Below are positions 22,733 through 34,740 of a DNA stretch of 64,000 bases, piece after piece (positions within the stretch are counted from its first letter, which is position 1; every line of letters starts with the position of its first letter). The notes below the pieces were generated by a model. The model was not told where the DNA came from, did no database searches, and worked only from the letters and a program-made list of their open reading frames with translations. Source of the stretch: Flaccisagitta enflata (Eukaryota; Chaetognatha; Sagittoidea; Aphragmophora). Both the position numbers and the translations under genes were made by a program. The stretch lies in NCBI GenBank assembly GCA_965153355.1, contig OZ231128.1:12896001-12960000 (forward strand), given 5' to 3'.

Positions 22733-23170
22733 GGGTAGAAACAAGACAAAACTCAAGGAACATGATTCTAAGTCTACAGGTTCATAAGATTTTTCCTCAG
22801 CGGTTGCGCAATTCCAAAGCGCAAATGTTTGATTTGCATGTAATTCACACCATGTTTTTATGTTTTTTACTTATAAAAAAAAAACACCCCCGTAGTGTCA
22901 GAAAGAGAAACGAAAAACGCGCGTAAAACAGACAAGACTTAACGTGAACACTCGGCCTCATTTTTCAATGCATTTTGTTTGCTATCGGGTCATTTATCTC
23001 GCGTTTTATTATTTTGGATTTCCTTTCTTTCCCCCAATTGCCGATTTGTCCCCCCCTCCCCCACTCGCCAACCCACCAATCCCCCTCTACCCCCCTCCTG
23101 CTTACCCCCTGCTTTGTCCCCCCACCCCTCCCTTCTCCCATCCCCTTGATAATGCTTACGTGATATTAAG
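22733..23170. other. Intron end, C-rich tract and weak acceptor
   Basis: The pyrimidine/C-rich stretch 23030-23145 precedes GTGATATTAAG at 23160-23170, the acceptor used for the next exon. The 191-aa ORF from 22944 runs through the exon in another frame and is rejected. Confidence 0.5.
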
Positions 23171-23349
23171 AACCGCCTGTTACAGAAGGAAGCACTTGAC
23201 CGGTATCGTGAGATCCGCATCAGTCTTCAAGCGAGTCTTCAGTCGAAGAACGTCGGACTTCTCGTCGACGCGATGTTGCAACTCACTCAATTCGCCCTCA
23301 AGGAAGCCGCCAACTCAGTCGACATCATCAGCCCCACTTTCGCTCAAAG
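23171..23349 (+). CDS. Coding exon d of the unidentified plus-strand gene
   Basis: A 179-nt exon from TGATATTAAG| to GCTCAAAG|GTACAG. It carries 59 codons plus two bases, starting NRLLQKEALDRYREIRISLQ, continuing SKNVGLLVDAMLQLTQFALK and ending DIISPTFAQ. An in-frame TAA just upstream of the AG supports the boundary. Codon use is GC-richer (CGT, GTC, GCC) than the surrounding AT-rich DNA, as expected for coding sequence. Leu/Ala heptad-like spacing predicts helices. No family is recognised. The donor falls at the edge of a 40-bp direct repeat flanking a MITE. Confidence 0.85.
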
Positions 23350-23945
23350 GTACAGTTTATAAAATCGTTCTACCTCCTCCTGTCTACATGGTGGCAAAGA
23401 TTGTGGAAAGACTTAACGGGATGCATAGAATTAAGATTGATCATAGACTAATCAAAGGATGTTTAATTCCCTATGATAGCTGGTTGCCATGGAAACACAT
23501 TTCATGTATTCTCACTTAAATATCATATTTTTATTTTTGCGGGAATACTTTTTAAAATCAAATTTGCTGCTACAACTTTCCTACAGTATGTTCTGTAAGA
23601 ATGTCGCTGCTTGTCGCTAGCATATCCATGTGTGACAACCTATAAACAGCTAAACTAGTTTATTATTCTTACAGAAATACAATGTGAAAGTTGTAGCAAA
23701 TTTGATTTTAAAATGTTTAAAATTTTAAAAATTTCTCAAATGTTGTTATTTAAATAAAAATATACATAGTCAGCTTCACTGCAACTAGCTATCATGGCAC
23801 AGCATCCTTAATTAGTCAAATGCTTGAAAAATCAATTCTTCCTGGTTTCATTTGTTTTTTTACAATGCTTGCCCCGTTATCTCAAGCTCCAGACGAGACC
23901 CACTTTGTACAGTTTATAAAATCGTTCTACCTCCTCCTTTCTACA
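23350..23945. mobile_element. MITE family F copy within a 40-bp direct repeat
   Basis: GTACAGTTTATAAAATCGTT continuing to CTACATGG occurs at 23350-23388 and again at 23907-23947 with one mismatch. Between them lies a foldback with TGTTCTGTAAGAATGTCGC (23590) against TTATTCTTACAGAAATACA (23661) and GGTTGCCATGGAAACAC. It is related to the copies at 41045 and 52825. Confidence 0.75.
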
Positions 23946-24480
23946 TGGTTTATCTCACTAATTGGTAATGTCTCTTTCCTCTCATTCTATCTCCTCTCCT
24001 TCTTTTTCCTCTTCCTCTTCTTAATCTTCTTCTCTTTATCTCCTTTTATACTCTCCACCTCTCACTACTGCCCTTCTCTTTCCTCTCCCTCTCTTTACTG
24101 TCCCTTTACTCTTCATTCTCCTTCTCTCCTCACCCATTCTTTACTCCGCTTCACTTTCCTATTCTTTTCTTTGCTGTCCTTCTCTTTGTCCTCTTACTCT
24201 CCTTCACCACTTTCTTCTCTCCCATTCTTTACTCCGCTTCACTTTCCTTTTCTTTTCTTTGCTGTCCTTCTCTTCACTACTGCCCTTCTTTTCTTTGCTG
24301 TCCTTCTCTTTGTCCTCTTACTCTCCTTCACCACTTTCTTCTCTCCCATTCTTTACTCCGCTTCACTTTCCTTTTCTTTTCTTTGCTGTCCTTCTCTTTG
24401 TCCTCTTTCTCTCCTTCACCACTTTCTTCTCTCCCATTCTGTGTTCAACTTCTTTTTCCTTTCCTTTCCTTTCCTTTCCT
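23946..24480. repeat. Pyrimidine-rich minisatellite
   Basis: Direct copies of CTTCTCTTTGTCCTCTTACT followed by CTCCTTCACCACTTTCTTCT and CTTTACTCCGCTTCACTTTC occur at about 24180, 24303 and 24390. ORFs across it are composition artefacts. Confidence 0.85.
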
Positions 24481-24683
24481 GCAATGTTAGATATTTTGGT
24501 TGCTTTCGTTGGTCCGCCCGTTTGTTGGTCCATTGGCTCCTCCACCCCTATTCCCTCTCCCGATATTGAGTGTACAATAAGGGCGGAAAAAGTTCGTAAA
24601 TGCTGCTGGAGAAATGAGAGAAAGAGAGTGAGAGAGAAAAAGAGAGAGAGAGAGAGAGAAGCTTTCAAAGGACGGAGAAAGAG

Positions 24684-24778
<95 letters not shown>

Positions 24779-25055
24779 CAGACAGACAGACAGAGAGACA
24801 GACAGACCAAGAGAGAGAGAGAGAGAAAGACTCCTCAATTGGACTGATTCCATGTTTTGGGGAAAATGCAAAATAAAAGATTTAAAAATCATAGCTCCAA
24901 AACTACTGTTCGCACAGAATTCTGCTGATGTCATCTGAAAGAGGAGAATTAGCTCTTTCTAGCTATTAATTTCATGCAGGTCCCATTCTGCCTCAAAATG
25001 CAGCCAACTTCCCAAACGCTTCATAAAACAAAGGGAAACTGTTTTTCTTCTGCAG
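24481..25055. repeat. (GA)n microsatellite and intron end
   Basis: GA runs span 24618-24657 and 24679-24774, followed by GACAGACAGACA. The intron ends with AACTGTTTTTCTTCTGCAG at 25055. Confidence 0.9.
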
Positions 25056-25191
25056 GACTCAAAAAGACCGAAGGGACTTCGTCTCTTCGACTTTTTTCCA
25101 AATGACCCTGTTTTACTTGTATTCCTTCGCTTTCCATCCTCGGCCTTCTTTAGGCTCAAGGCTACTGAGACGTCGTTCACTGAAAGGTTGA
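25056..25191 (+). CDS. Coding exon e of the unidentified plus-strand gene
   Basis: The acceptor CTGTTTTTCTTCTGCAG is excellent. The first G completes Arg with the previous exon's AG. The frame then reads TQKDRRDFVSSTFFQMTLFY and continues LYSFAFHPRPSLGSRLLRRR to SLKG before TGA at 25189-25191. Either this is the C-terminus, or the exon ends at 25186 with AAAG|GTTGAC and coding continues, possibly into 27009. The five exons together give about 205 residues. A basic tail (RLLRRRS) ends the visible frame. The product is unidentified. Confidence 0.72.
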
Positions 25192-26364
25192 CCACTTTTC
25201 TTTCACAAAATGTTGGATTATAACTAAATTTATCGTACAATCTTACCCCGTTTACTTCCCTTACATCTTGATGGGTTTCTTGAGATCAATTCTCTCTACT
25301 TTCAAAAGAATTTTCCTACCCAACAAACCCTCTTTGGTTCCCCAGAGATCTCCCCACGCTGTCACAAATGCGATATTGTTTCATTCCCTTACCTTTTCTG
25401 CTCACTTTTTACACACAACCCCTCTCTCTCACTGATTTAACTCAATCGTTCTCCATCCCCCCCCCCCCCCCGCCTAACATATCAGCTTCATCCTGACCTT
25501 CTTTTGCTTTCTATCTCAATCCAAATACATGCAAGATTAGTCGGGTCGCAATTTATCATCGGGACTTGAAACCGCTTTTTGGTCCTTTAGCCTTCACCAG
25601 TAGCCCACTAAGAAAACACACTTTTTCATAGAAAAGTTCTCTATCGAAGAGCTATGACTCAAAATCCCAAACCTAGATGGCCCATGACAAAAATTTGGCA
25701 ATGGGTCTAATATATAGTGTGCCTGTCATATACCCCATTTCCCATTATAAGAAATAGGAGGCTCTACAGACCAAAATCCTCCTGTACATTTCTATGGGAT
25801 ATGGGGGTGGTGGAGGTGCCACTCTCTTAGAGAAGCCACAAGGTCAATTTTTAGTTGGACCATCTATATACATGATTAGATTCCAGATTCCTTGGATAGA
25901 GAGCCTCGCCATGAAAAAGCGTTTTTTTATAGTGGGCTATTCACCAGCCTTTCACATTCATCACCACCAACCAACCTACCTTCCAACCATCCTACCTACC
26001 TACCTTCCTACTTACCAACTACCTACCCACCTACCTACTCCTGTAACTTTCACTCCTGACTACCAACCAACCTCAGCCTCCTTACTCCTCATTCTTAACC
26101 AAATCCTTTATCATTCCAACTGCTCGTTCATTCCTTTTAAATCCTAATCAACTCCTCTACAATACTAACTGCTCGGTCATCTGTCTTCTCCCCCAACCAC
26201 CTCTTCGATACCCTCACAATACCCAACGTTACTTGCTTGCTTCACCCTCTCCTTATCATTATTGCTCCTGCATCTCAATTTCCCCATCTTCAGCATTCAA
26301 CCATCATAACATGCCCTTCCTTCATCCAACTGATTCCGTCAAAGATAATTTATCATTCCTTTTG
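25192..26364. other. Pyrimidine-rich spacer with a foldback
   Basis: Inverted arms AGTAGCCCACTAAGAAAACA with TTTTTCATAG (25599-25630) and GAAAAAGCG with TATAGTGGGCTATTC (25913-25942) mark a MITE of about 350 bp. (CCTAC)n-like repeats follow at 25965-26045. No exon was found. Confidence 0.5.
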
Positions 26365-27008
26365 TGTCTAAATTAGGCACCACCTGTTACCCATCTTTAC
26401 TCCTTCTTCCTCACTCTTTCGGCCATTTTTGCTCATTGGGGAAGTAACTCTGTTTGTGTACAGAAGTCCGAAAAAAAAGTTGATATATTTTGAGTAGTAT
26501 CGGTGAATTTGTATGTGAGTCACAAGCGTCCAAGATTGACCTTTGCAGCATTTCACGTTCATCATTTTCTCCTACCCCTTCCCTTTCCCCTACCCCTACC
26601 CCTACCCCATTCGCCTTCCTTAGCCACGCTCCCGCCTATTTCCAAATTATCACATACTGACCCAGCACATGGCAAATGCCTTCATTTTCATGTTATGCAA
26701 ATTGAATTAGTACCAAACCCACTTTTTTCACATCTCACGTTTACGTTGCATCTCAACACATAAACACCCGATCTCATCACTTGTTTCACTTTTCCCCTCT
26801 ACTCGCCAATCACTTGGAAAATACATCACCACTCAACCCACCTAACCATTCACTTAACAAATGTTTCACTCCTCACCTCGCACCTCCTCATTATTTCCTT
26901 TACAATTACATAACGCCTCATCCATCCTCGCCACTTACTGCACAACTTCACCACTCGTCAATCTTCATCCCTGCTCGCCATTTACGTGGAAAATATATGA
27001 CTCCGCAG
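26365..27008. other. Pyrimidine-rich spacer, no gene seen
   Basis: A (CCCCTA)n-like run occurs at 26573-26608. Overlapping ORFs on + strand have low-complexity Pro/His/Ser composition. Confidence 0.45.
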
Positions 27009-27057
27009 CTCCGATGTGGATCACTTTTTCGTTACTTACACGACACAAGCAAAGCTG
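27009..27057 (+). CDS. Possible small exon
   Basis: Bounded by GACTCCGCAG and the near-consensus donor AAAGCTG|GTAAGT. Two frames are open: LRCGSLFRYLHDTSKA or PMWITFSLLTRHKQS. The second fits phase 1 from a donor at 25186. There is no pyrimidine tract of note, and the exon is too short to judge. Confidence 0.3.
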
Positions 27058-27202
27058 GTAAGTCTCACTACAGATATAAAATGCAGATTTGATGGAAAAG
27101 ATGAGAAAATAATCTCTTGTTTTGAACGGTTGGTTAATAGACAAGCAAGTGGCTTCGGAATACAAAATGATCTTCATTCACTTTTTTGTCCGCTGTCTCG
27201 TG

Positions 27203-28143
27203 TTCATTCGTTCGTTCATTGAATTATTCATTCATTCATTCATTCATTCATTCATTCATTCATTTATTCGTTCGTTCATTCATTCATTCATTCATCCATT
27301 CATTCATTCATTCATTCATTCGTTCATTTATTCATTCATTCATTCATTCATTCATTCATTCATTCATTCGCTCATTTGTCTAGTCCATCATTCATTTATC
27401 TATCTATTCAATCATTCATTCATTCATTCATTCATTCATTCATCTGTCTATTCATTCATTCACTCATCTGCCATTCATTCATTCATTTATCTATCTATTC
27501 ATTCATTCATTCATTCATTCATTGAGAGGAAATAATTACGGTTCATTTCAATTGAATGACTTGATTCCTGGGATGATTACTGTGTATCAAATGCATTGTA
27601 ATGGAACAAAAATTTTAATGAGAATTAATTTTCAGAATCTTACAACACAAGTAAAAAGTTCAATAGCATCAGTAGACATGATAAGTGTAATAGCATCTTT
27701 TCGGATCAAATTAGAAAATCCTCGTGAGGTTAATATTTGTTTAACTAGTTGATGTTGAATAAAAATCGCTCGTTCATTCACTCATTTAGAAATCCACTCA
27801 TTCAATCACTAATTGAAACATTCTCTCATTCAATCACTCAATTATTCATTCACTCATTCATTCAATCACTCATTCATTCATTCATTCATTCGTTCATTCA
27901 TTCATTTGTTCGTTCACTTATTAATTCAGTCATTCATTCATTCATTCATTCATTCATTCATTCATTCATTCATTCATTCATTCATTGAGAGGAAATAATT
28001 GAGGAAATTTAGAAACCTGTCTTCATTCACGAAAACTAAGAAACCTTTTCTCATTCAATCATTAATTCATTCAATCACTCATTCATTCAATCAATCATCA
28101 TTTATTCATTCATTCTTTCATTCATTCATTCATTCATTCATTC
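27203..28143. repeat. (ATTC)n array in three blocks
   Basis: CATT/ATTC tetranucleotides fill 27203-27523, 27766-27986 and 28040-28143. Blocks 1 and 2 both end with ATTGAGAGGAAATAATT, so the unit including its flank was duplicated. The unique stretch between them (27524-27765) is otherwise unrecognised. The Phe-Ile-His-Ser ORFs are artefacts. Confidence 0.97.
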
Positions 28144-28216
28144 ATATTTTAATGTATTAGTGCAGGATATGTACAATAGACTAAAGGGGGCCGTCTGTTC
28201 TTCCTTAATCACAAAC

Positions 28217-29145
28217 TGTTAGAAATGTATGTCCGTCCGTTTATTAGGTATGTGTGCTTTTGTTTCTTTTGCGTGCTTCTTTGGGCTTTTTCTTTCTTCT
28301 CATTAGTCTCAATGTGCCGGTGTCTTTTTGTTTCTCAGCGCTTAATGAAGGCTAATGTGGGTAACCATATGGTTGCGCCTTGTATTTTATGCCATTTGTT
28401 TTGCTTTCACGTAAACAAACATACGTAATCGCCTCTGTCCCACTTTGATCGTATTTGCTTTATTTTTATTTACTGCATTGCTTCCAAGTGATTGATTGAT
28501 TTTTGTGATTGATTGAATGTGCCCCTGGAATTACTAATTTTTAATAATCTTCATTTTGTAGTATTGCAGATAACTTATGAACGTGATAATTTACATCCCC
28601 CTGATTCCCGACAGACTGTGGGTTGAAACCAACGAAAGTGGGCCTAAAAGTAAGTTTTTATAGACGCGTCATTTTTAAGTGTTTTTAGTAACGTTGTTTT
28701 TATCTTGTCTTCCGGGCTGTTATTTTTGTTTTTTGTATTTTTGCATTTTTATCGCCTGATTTTAGTATGGTTTTTATCGTTTGCCCGATCAGCTTACTAT
28801 GGGGATGATATGGATGAATTTAATGGGATGGGCCGGGGTAGGGGCAGGTATTATCAGGTGGCATGGGCTCTGAAGAAGATGAACATGTTGTCATGTGCTG
28901 TTTCTGTCCTTATTGTGTCCTGTCTCGATTTCATGTTATCTTTTGCGCTTGCTGATCACCATTAACGCCCACTTTCCCTTTCTTTTTATCCCCTCTCTTC
29001 AGTTGTTGAAATTTCATGGAATAAACGAGACGATCGCCTTCCTATTTTCCAACCGGCCAACTTTCTTTCACCACAAGTCGTCAGTCAGATAGACGTTCAT
29101 AGACAGTGTCAGTTGAAACTGGTGGGCGTAATTCATATTTCAACA
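28217..29145 (+). mobile_element. BEL/Pao 5' long terminal repeat
   Basis: It begins TGTTAGAAATG and ends CATATTTCAACA, which are near inverse complements (TG...CA form). About 900 bp match the lone copy at 41759-42670 in the same orientation. Placement directly upstream of a gag-like reading frame makes this the 5' LTR. An AATAAA-containing stretch (TTCATGGAATAAACGAGACG) near 29020 could be its polyadenylation signal. Confidence 0.8.
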
Positions 29146-29296
29146 ATTTAAACAACGACTCGACTTCTTTCCATCTTCGACTTCCGAAACGAATTATTAG
29201 TCGGCAGCCTACAAGAACGACGACACCGTTCGAATAAGCCTAACGTCATTCGCATTCCTACCGTTTGAATCTGGCGTCCGCAGGTCAAAACTGCTT
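29146..29296 (+). other. Retroelement leader between LTR and gag
   Basis: About 150 bp following the LTR end; the primer-binding site should start here (AATTTAAACAACGACTCGAC). The tRNA primer could not be identified. Confidence 0.4.
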
Positions 29297-32200
29297 ATGC
29301 CTAATGAGGAAACGACATTATTGCCGAGATGGAAGGATGTTGCCTTTTTTCGACGCCATGATGCGCCAGCCGAAGGGACGGTCGACGCAACGACGCCGCC
29401 AGAATTCGATGGCGCCGACACGGGTTTTCGGGACATGGTTCACGCATCCTTATATCGTACGCAGCGCGGGGCCGGCGCCGACCGGAGCGTTCGGCGATTC
29501 GTGATTCGCCGCGCCCACTTCTGGCGCTTAACTGCCGCCAATGGAACCTCCATGCTTCTTTCGATCGTAGGAAAACTATCCGCGGCAGAGGGCTTTTCCA
29601 ACGCCACATCGTGAACGCAGAGTCGCACAACGACATCGGAATCGCAAAAGCACCCGCCACGAATTCTCATGGAATAGCCTTCCAATCTCGCCGACAGACT
29701 CCACGCCTCGCCCGTGACAATGTTACTGGCGCTCCAACTCAAGAAGAACGCCTTCGCCAAACTCCCGCGGATCCAGTATCTGCTACCCGGTCTCATGGTG
29801 CGCACTTCAACTGGCAATTTTTAAATCTGCCGATCCAAAGAGGAGATGCCGTCAATCAGTGGGTATCAGACTTGGTCTCGGAAATCGAACCTCCGCGTGC
29901 GTCTCCGATGGAGCAAGCCGACGACATGCTTGCGGATCTCGACGACGCCGATGCTCTCGCAAGAGGTCGCGGGATCATCAACGGACTGACGCCGCAGGAG
30001 AGGGCGAGGCGACGCTTCGTCAACAGGAGTGCGGAGAGAGACAGATGGGGTAGGCAGCTGGAGGAGGAAATGCGACAAGGCTGTCGGCTGATAGATGATA
30101 TGCAGCAGCAACAGCGGGAGGAGGAGCAGCGACAGCAACAGGAGCAACAGCAGTAGCATCACTCGCAGATGCAGCAGCAGCAACTCCAACAGCAACGTCA
30201 ACTCCAATGTAATTACAGGAGCAGCAGCAAACGACGGCTCAATGGCAGCAGCAAGAGCTGCTGCAGCAGCAGCAGTTGCAGCAACTCTCCAACAATTTCG
30301 CTACAAGATCAACAACATCAGATCTTGGGCCGGCGCCACAACCTGTGGCTCAACAACAGCAACAATATGATCAACGGCAGTTTAAATAGCAGCAGCAATA
30401 ACAGCATCGAACACATCGTGCATTTGCTGCTTCAGCACAACAGCAATAACAAAAAGAGCTGTAACAACATCAATCGCAACGCAGCCGCATGAACAAATAA
30501 ACAGCGTGCAAACGCACGCAGGAGAATACAATTGCAGTAAATAACAGCACCTTCCATTTCAGTGATCCCAGCGGTGGTAGTGGATCCTCCAGCGCTAAAT
30601 AACCATCCTGTCGAAAGCATGAATGTCAGTGAAGAAACAGAAGAAGCGAGACAGCAACGCCTTGCAGAACAACGCCTGCATGATGGCTGAAGGTGAAGAT
30701 GGTGGTGCAGCAACAGTTCCAAAGGCGCCAGGTCACGGTGCCATTGGGATTCCAAATACAAGGCCTTATCAGCAAGAAGACAAAGAGTTATACGACAGAA
30801 TGTGGCCTACCAGCAGCAGGAAGTTAGATGAAGATAGAAGGGCAGAGTATTCAACAATGGCGGCAGAAATGCAACGAAAGCACTGGAATAGCCTGAACGA
30901 TTTTGCACAGGAGCTGGGAGCAGCGAGGATGTAGTTTGTAGACAACTATCTGAGCTGGACAAACAGCAGCCGCAGCATCCGTTGAAGGACCGTCGATCTA
31001 TCTTCACCTTGAACTTGCAGTACCATCATGTGCAGCCAGTGGAAACGCCCGTCAAGCAGCCGACATGCAGCAGTAAACAGTTGGAGCAGCAGCAGCAAGG
31101 ACAGCGGCAGCGCCACCCGCAGCAGATCGAGCAGCAAAGTTGGGCATCCTGACCAGCAGCAGCAGCTTCAACATCAACAGTGGGCAGATTCAGTGGGTAG
31201 CCAATAACAGAGCAACAGCATCTTATCAGACCAAACCCAGCAGCAACGATTCTCCCTACCGCACCGAAGTGATCTTCTTTGAGAAGCAGATTGGTTCTAC
31301 AGAAGGAGAGACTGAAACTTCCCTGCCAAGAGAAAGGTTCAACAGGCCAGCTGAAGTTGGAGGTGATGCAACGGAGGCGTATGCGCGAGGAGGCAGAGGC
31401 ATGAGGCCGCTGACGCGAAGTTACACAGCAGCTGCAAGATATGAGAGAAGAAAAGTCGTTCTTAAGAAGACACGACTGGATTGCAGCCGGAGCAGCGCCA
31501 AAAGTAGCGCAAGCAGCTTTAGCAACGCCTCAAGCTAAAGTCATCCAGCAGAATCAACGCTTGCAGCAGGAAGTGGATAATTTGAAGATGCAGATTCTGC
31601 AGAGAGACTTTGACCTTGCCGCAGCGAGAGAAGAAGAGAAACAACTTAAAGAAGAACAACAACAGCGACAGTACGTCCGCCAAGATTTTGATGCTCCCCG
31701 ATTCCATCAAGATGATCACAACAACAAATGAATCAGCAAGAAGAAGTTGGGTGGAGTGTAAAACCACCAAAGGGTGATTCCAAGTCAAAGTCGGGGGTCA
31801 ATACGCATTTACCCAACAACCCTCAGCGTATCATCAGGTGGAGCATCACCTAGTAGCTCGTCAACCGGAAGTACAAGCTCAGATGCCCAATAATCCGGCT
31901 CTGGACATGTCTTTGGAAAGAGCGGCGTATAATGATCACATGCGAGCAAGGGAGGTCAGCCTCAGTGCATCAGAGAGAGCAAGACCGGAGAAGCCTCTGC
32001 AGGAGCTTTCATCCACCGGCTTCATGATGTGGAAGAGGAAGTTCAAAGATGAGAAGCTATGAAGGTTTGACGTGAAATGGATATTTTATTGGAATTAAGT
32101 CAAGTGGCTTAAGTTGGTCCGCAAAGAGACTTCATCGTAAACTGCACCATTGAGAATTGAAACGACAGTTAGAGAAGAGATTGACGACGCTCGCAAAATG

Positions 32201-33415
32201 GACGCTGCCATGTATAAGCAAGGCGGCTGCAACATTATGCGCTGTTCAACGTAAACCGTCATGGAGGCGTAAGATTCAGTCGCCGACTTTGCAAGGTATT
32301 TAATTTGTTCGCAAGGTTGTAAAAAAGGCAAGAAGATTATGACGACCTGTGGAGAAGTAACAATGTTATCGCGACGACGTTGCAGGAGATCTCACAGAGG
32401 TCCTCATCTGGGCAGATAAATTCTGGGAAAAAGCAATACTCTAAGCAGCCCAAAAGGACAATTTACTTATTCAACAAAACCTATAACATGATTGAGATTA
32501 TGGCGCATTCAGCGTACAAATACATGTTAAAGCTAAAAACAGCATCAGTGGCAGAGAAGTTGCAATTGAAAGATGACAGATGAGGACGCTTGACTAATGG
32601 TAAGCAAAGTGCAGTTGATGGACCGCTGTAACGTCTGCAGTGGAATGCATCAAACGGAAAACTGTCACCAGTTGTTAGAGTTGGAAGTCGACGCGAGAGT
32701 TCAGAAGATTATGTCCCGGCGTCCTTGTTTCCACTGCCTCGCGCCAGGACACAACGCCAAGGATGCGCGAACAGATCAACTTGCCATACATGCAAGAAGC
32801 TGCACTCAACGACTCTCCACTGGCATACCCACAAGAAAGAAGAAAAGGAAGAGAAGAAAGGAGAAAATAAGCAGGAAAATAGGGGCATCAGCTTAGCTCC
32901 TCAAAAGCTTGGGAGGATGCGGCTGCAGCAATACCTGGGTCAGCCTGGCTGGGCGGCGGAGTGCAGCCGCATTCAACGGAAGCGTACCTTCCTAACGCCA
33001 CGGCGATTGGCGATGATGGTAACGCCGTAACCGTTTCTTTTCATTCGACGACGTTGTCCGCCCGATTGTTCTGTATGACTATTATAAACAATTTCTTTCG
33101 GTGCGTAGAGACGGCGGCGCAGATCGACGGCGCTGATCGCGATGCGGATCAGTACTCAATGTATTCCTGGCGCAGTCTTCTGATTCCAACAAAAATAGTG
33201 CAAATGACGGTGATCACTGTGGGAAATCGTGCTGTTGAGGATCGTTTCATCACATCATTCACCATGCAATCGGTCGACGAGGAATATGTCGCCGACGCCA
33301 ACGACGCGCTGGTGGGTGATTTGTTAACGAGTGAACGCTGGCGATTCTCCTTTTTTCTCTGGCACCTATCTGACCAACTACACTGTATATTGGCAGCTTC
33401 CGGAAGCTGAAGGCG
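29297..33415 (+). pseudogene. Decayed BEL/Pao gag-protease region
   Basis: A broken series of plus-strand frames (29297-29614, 29611-30156, 30623-30934, 31140-31538, 31441-31731, 31838-32062, 32380-32583, 32597-32896, 32961-33410) replaces one gag-pro frame. The middle is unusually rich in CAG/CAA runs. At 32627 onward there are zinc knuckles: CNVCSGMHQTENC, then CFHCLAPGHNAKD, then after a frame change a C..C..H motif in the adjoining frame. This trio is typical of BEL/Pao gag. YLPNATA near 32981 resembles the start of the aspartic protease domain, but no D[TS]G active site is visible. No reverse transcriptase or integrase is present. Confidence 0.75.
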
Positions 33416-34740
33416 GTGTGATGATGATCATCTGAGCGGCGCATGCGGATGCTTCTGCAAGAGGTCGCGGGATCACCTTGATTGACGCGGGAGAGGAGAG
33501 GAAGTGAGGCGAGGCCGCCACAACATAGGAGTGCAGAGAGAGATAGATGGGTAGGGCACCGGAGGAGAGTCATGGGGACAGGCCACGCGGATAGATGACA
33601 TGCAGCAGCAACAGCGAGGAGGAGCAGCTTTACAGCAATGAGCAACAGCAGCATCACTGTGGTGATGGCAGCAGCAACTCCAACAGCAACGTCAACTTCA
33701 CCGATCACAGACAGCATAGAAAGGGGATTTGCTCAACTGGCAGCAGCAGAAGCAGCAGAAAACAGCAGCAGTTGCTGTAGCAACTTCAATACCTCATTAA
33801 GTTAAGATTGGAACAATAAATATCAGATTCTATAGCCGGCACATAACTCCGTGAACAATTTGCAGAAAGAGGCGCTATATCATATGAGGATCGCTTCACC
33901 AATGGCATAAAAAGGCAGTTTATCACGATCGCTGCAACGCTTGCAGTGGAATACCAATTAGAACATGTCACTAACAGTGACAAGGACGCGAGAGTTTGTA
34001 AGATCAGTGGTTCGCGGCTTCCCCACATGCTCTTGCGCTATATTAATAACGCCAAGATGTTAGACCAGAACCCATGATTTGTAGCACGCTAATTTTTCTT
34101 AATAAGACTTAAAATATATACAAAAAGGGAGATAGTTAGAAAGAGAAAATAATAGTGAAATAGCATTACATTTCCTTTTGGGGTGTTGATGATGCGGCTG
34201 AAAGAACACTAATAGCTCCAGTTAAGTAAGAGGTATAACATCCAACTTGATAATCTTCTCCTGAACGCTAGCTGGGAGAAAGATAGACTCGCGTTACTGC
34301 AACGCCGCGGTCTCTGCTTCTTCATTTCATTGACGTTGTCCACCCCGACACCCAGTGACGTTATAACAATACCTGGAGGCAGAGTGACTATATATACGCA
34401 GATCACTCAGGCGCTTTCGATTTCCGCGACGCGTGATCAGTACCAACAAGTCATTTTCAGCCTTCGATTCCAACAAAAACAGTGGTAAATGACGGCGGAC
34501 ACAAAAGGAAATCGTTGTTGAGGGATCGTTTCATCACATCATTCACCATGCACCGGCTTCACAGTGAAGAAACGCCGACGCCAACGACGCGCTGGTGGGT
34601 GATTTGTTAACGAGTGAACGCGACATTCCTCCTTTTCTCCGCGACATATCTGACCAACCCCACATCAGAGACATAAAATTTCCAGTAGCTGAAGGCGGTG
34701 TGATGATGATCATCGGAGCGGCGCATGCGGATGCCGCCAG
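33416..34740 (+). pseudogene. Second, rearranged copy of the gag-protease region
   Basis: CAAGAGGTCGCGGGATCA recurs (29961 and 33458), as does ATGCAGCAGCAACAGCG (30098 and 33600). TGCAGTGGAAT with GACGCGAGAGTT (32637, 32691) recurs at 33942-33995. ACGACGCGCTGGTGGGTGAT (33300) recurs at 34584. The order of the first copy is kept but large parts are deleted, so the element has an internal diverged tandem duplication. Confidence 0.75.

Noticed and set aside
22944-23519. 191-aa plus-strand ORF
   Set aside because: It is a shadow frame across the C-rich tract and exon 23171-23349. The exon frame with matching phases is preferred.
23820-24876. Ser/Phe/Leu-rich ORFs of 200-250 aa
   Set aside because: They translate a CT-rich minisatellite and a (GA)n tract.
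24959-25240. 93-aa minus-strand ORF
   Set aside because: It is antisense to exon 25056-25191, which has proper splice signals on the plus strand.
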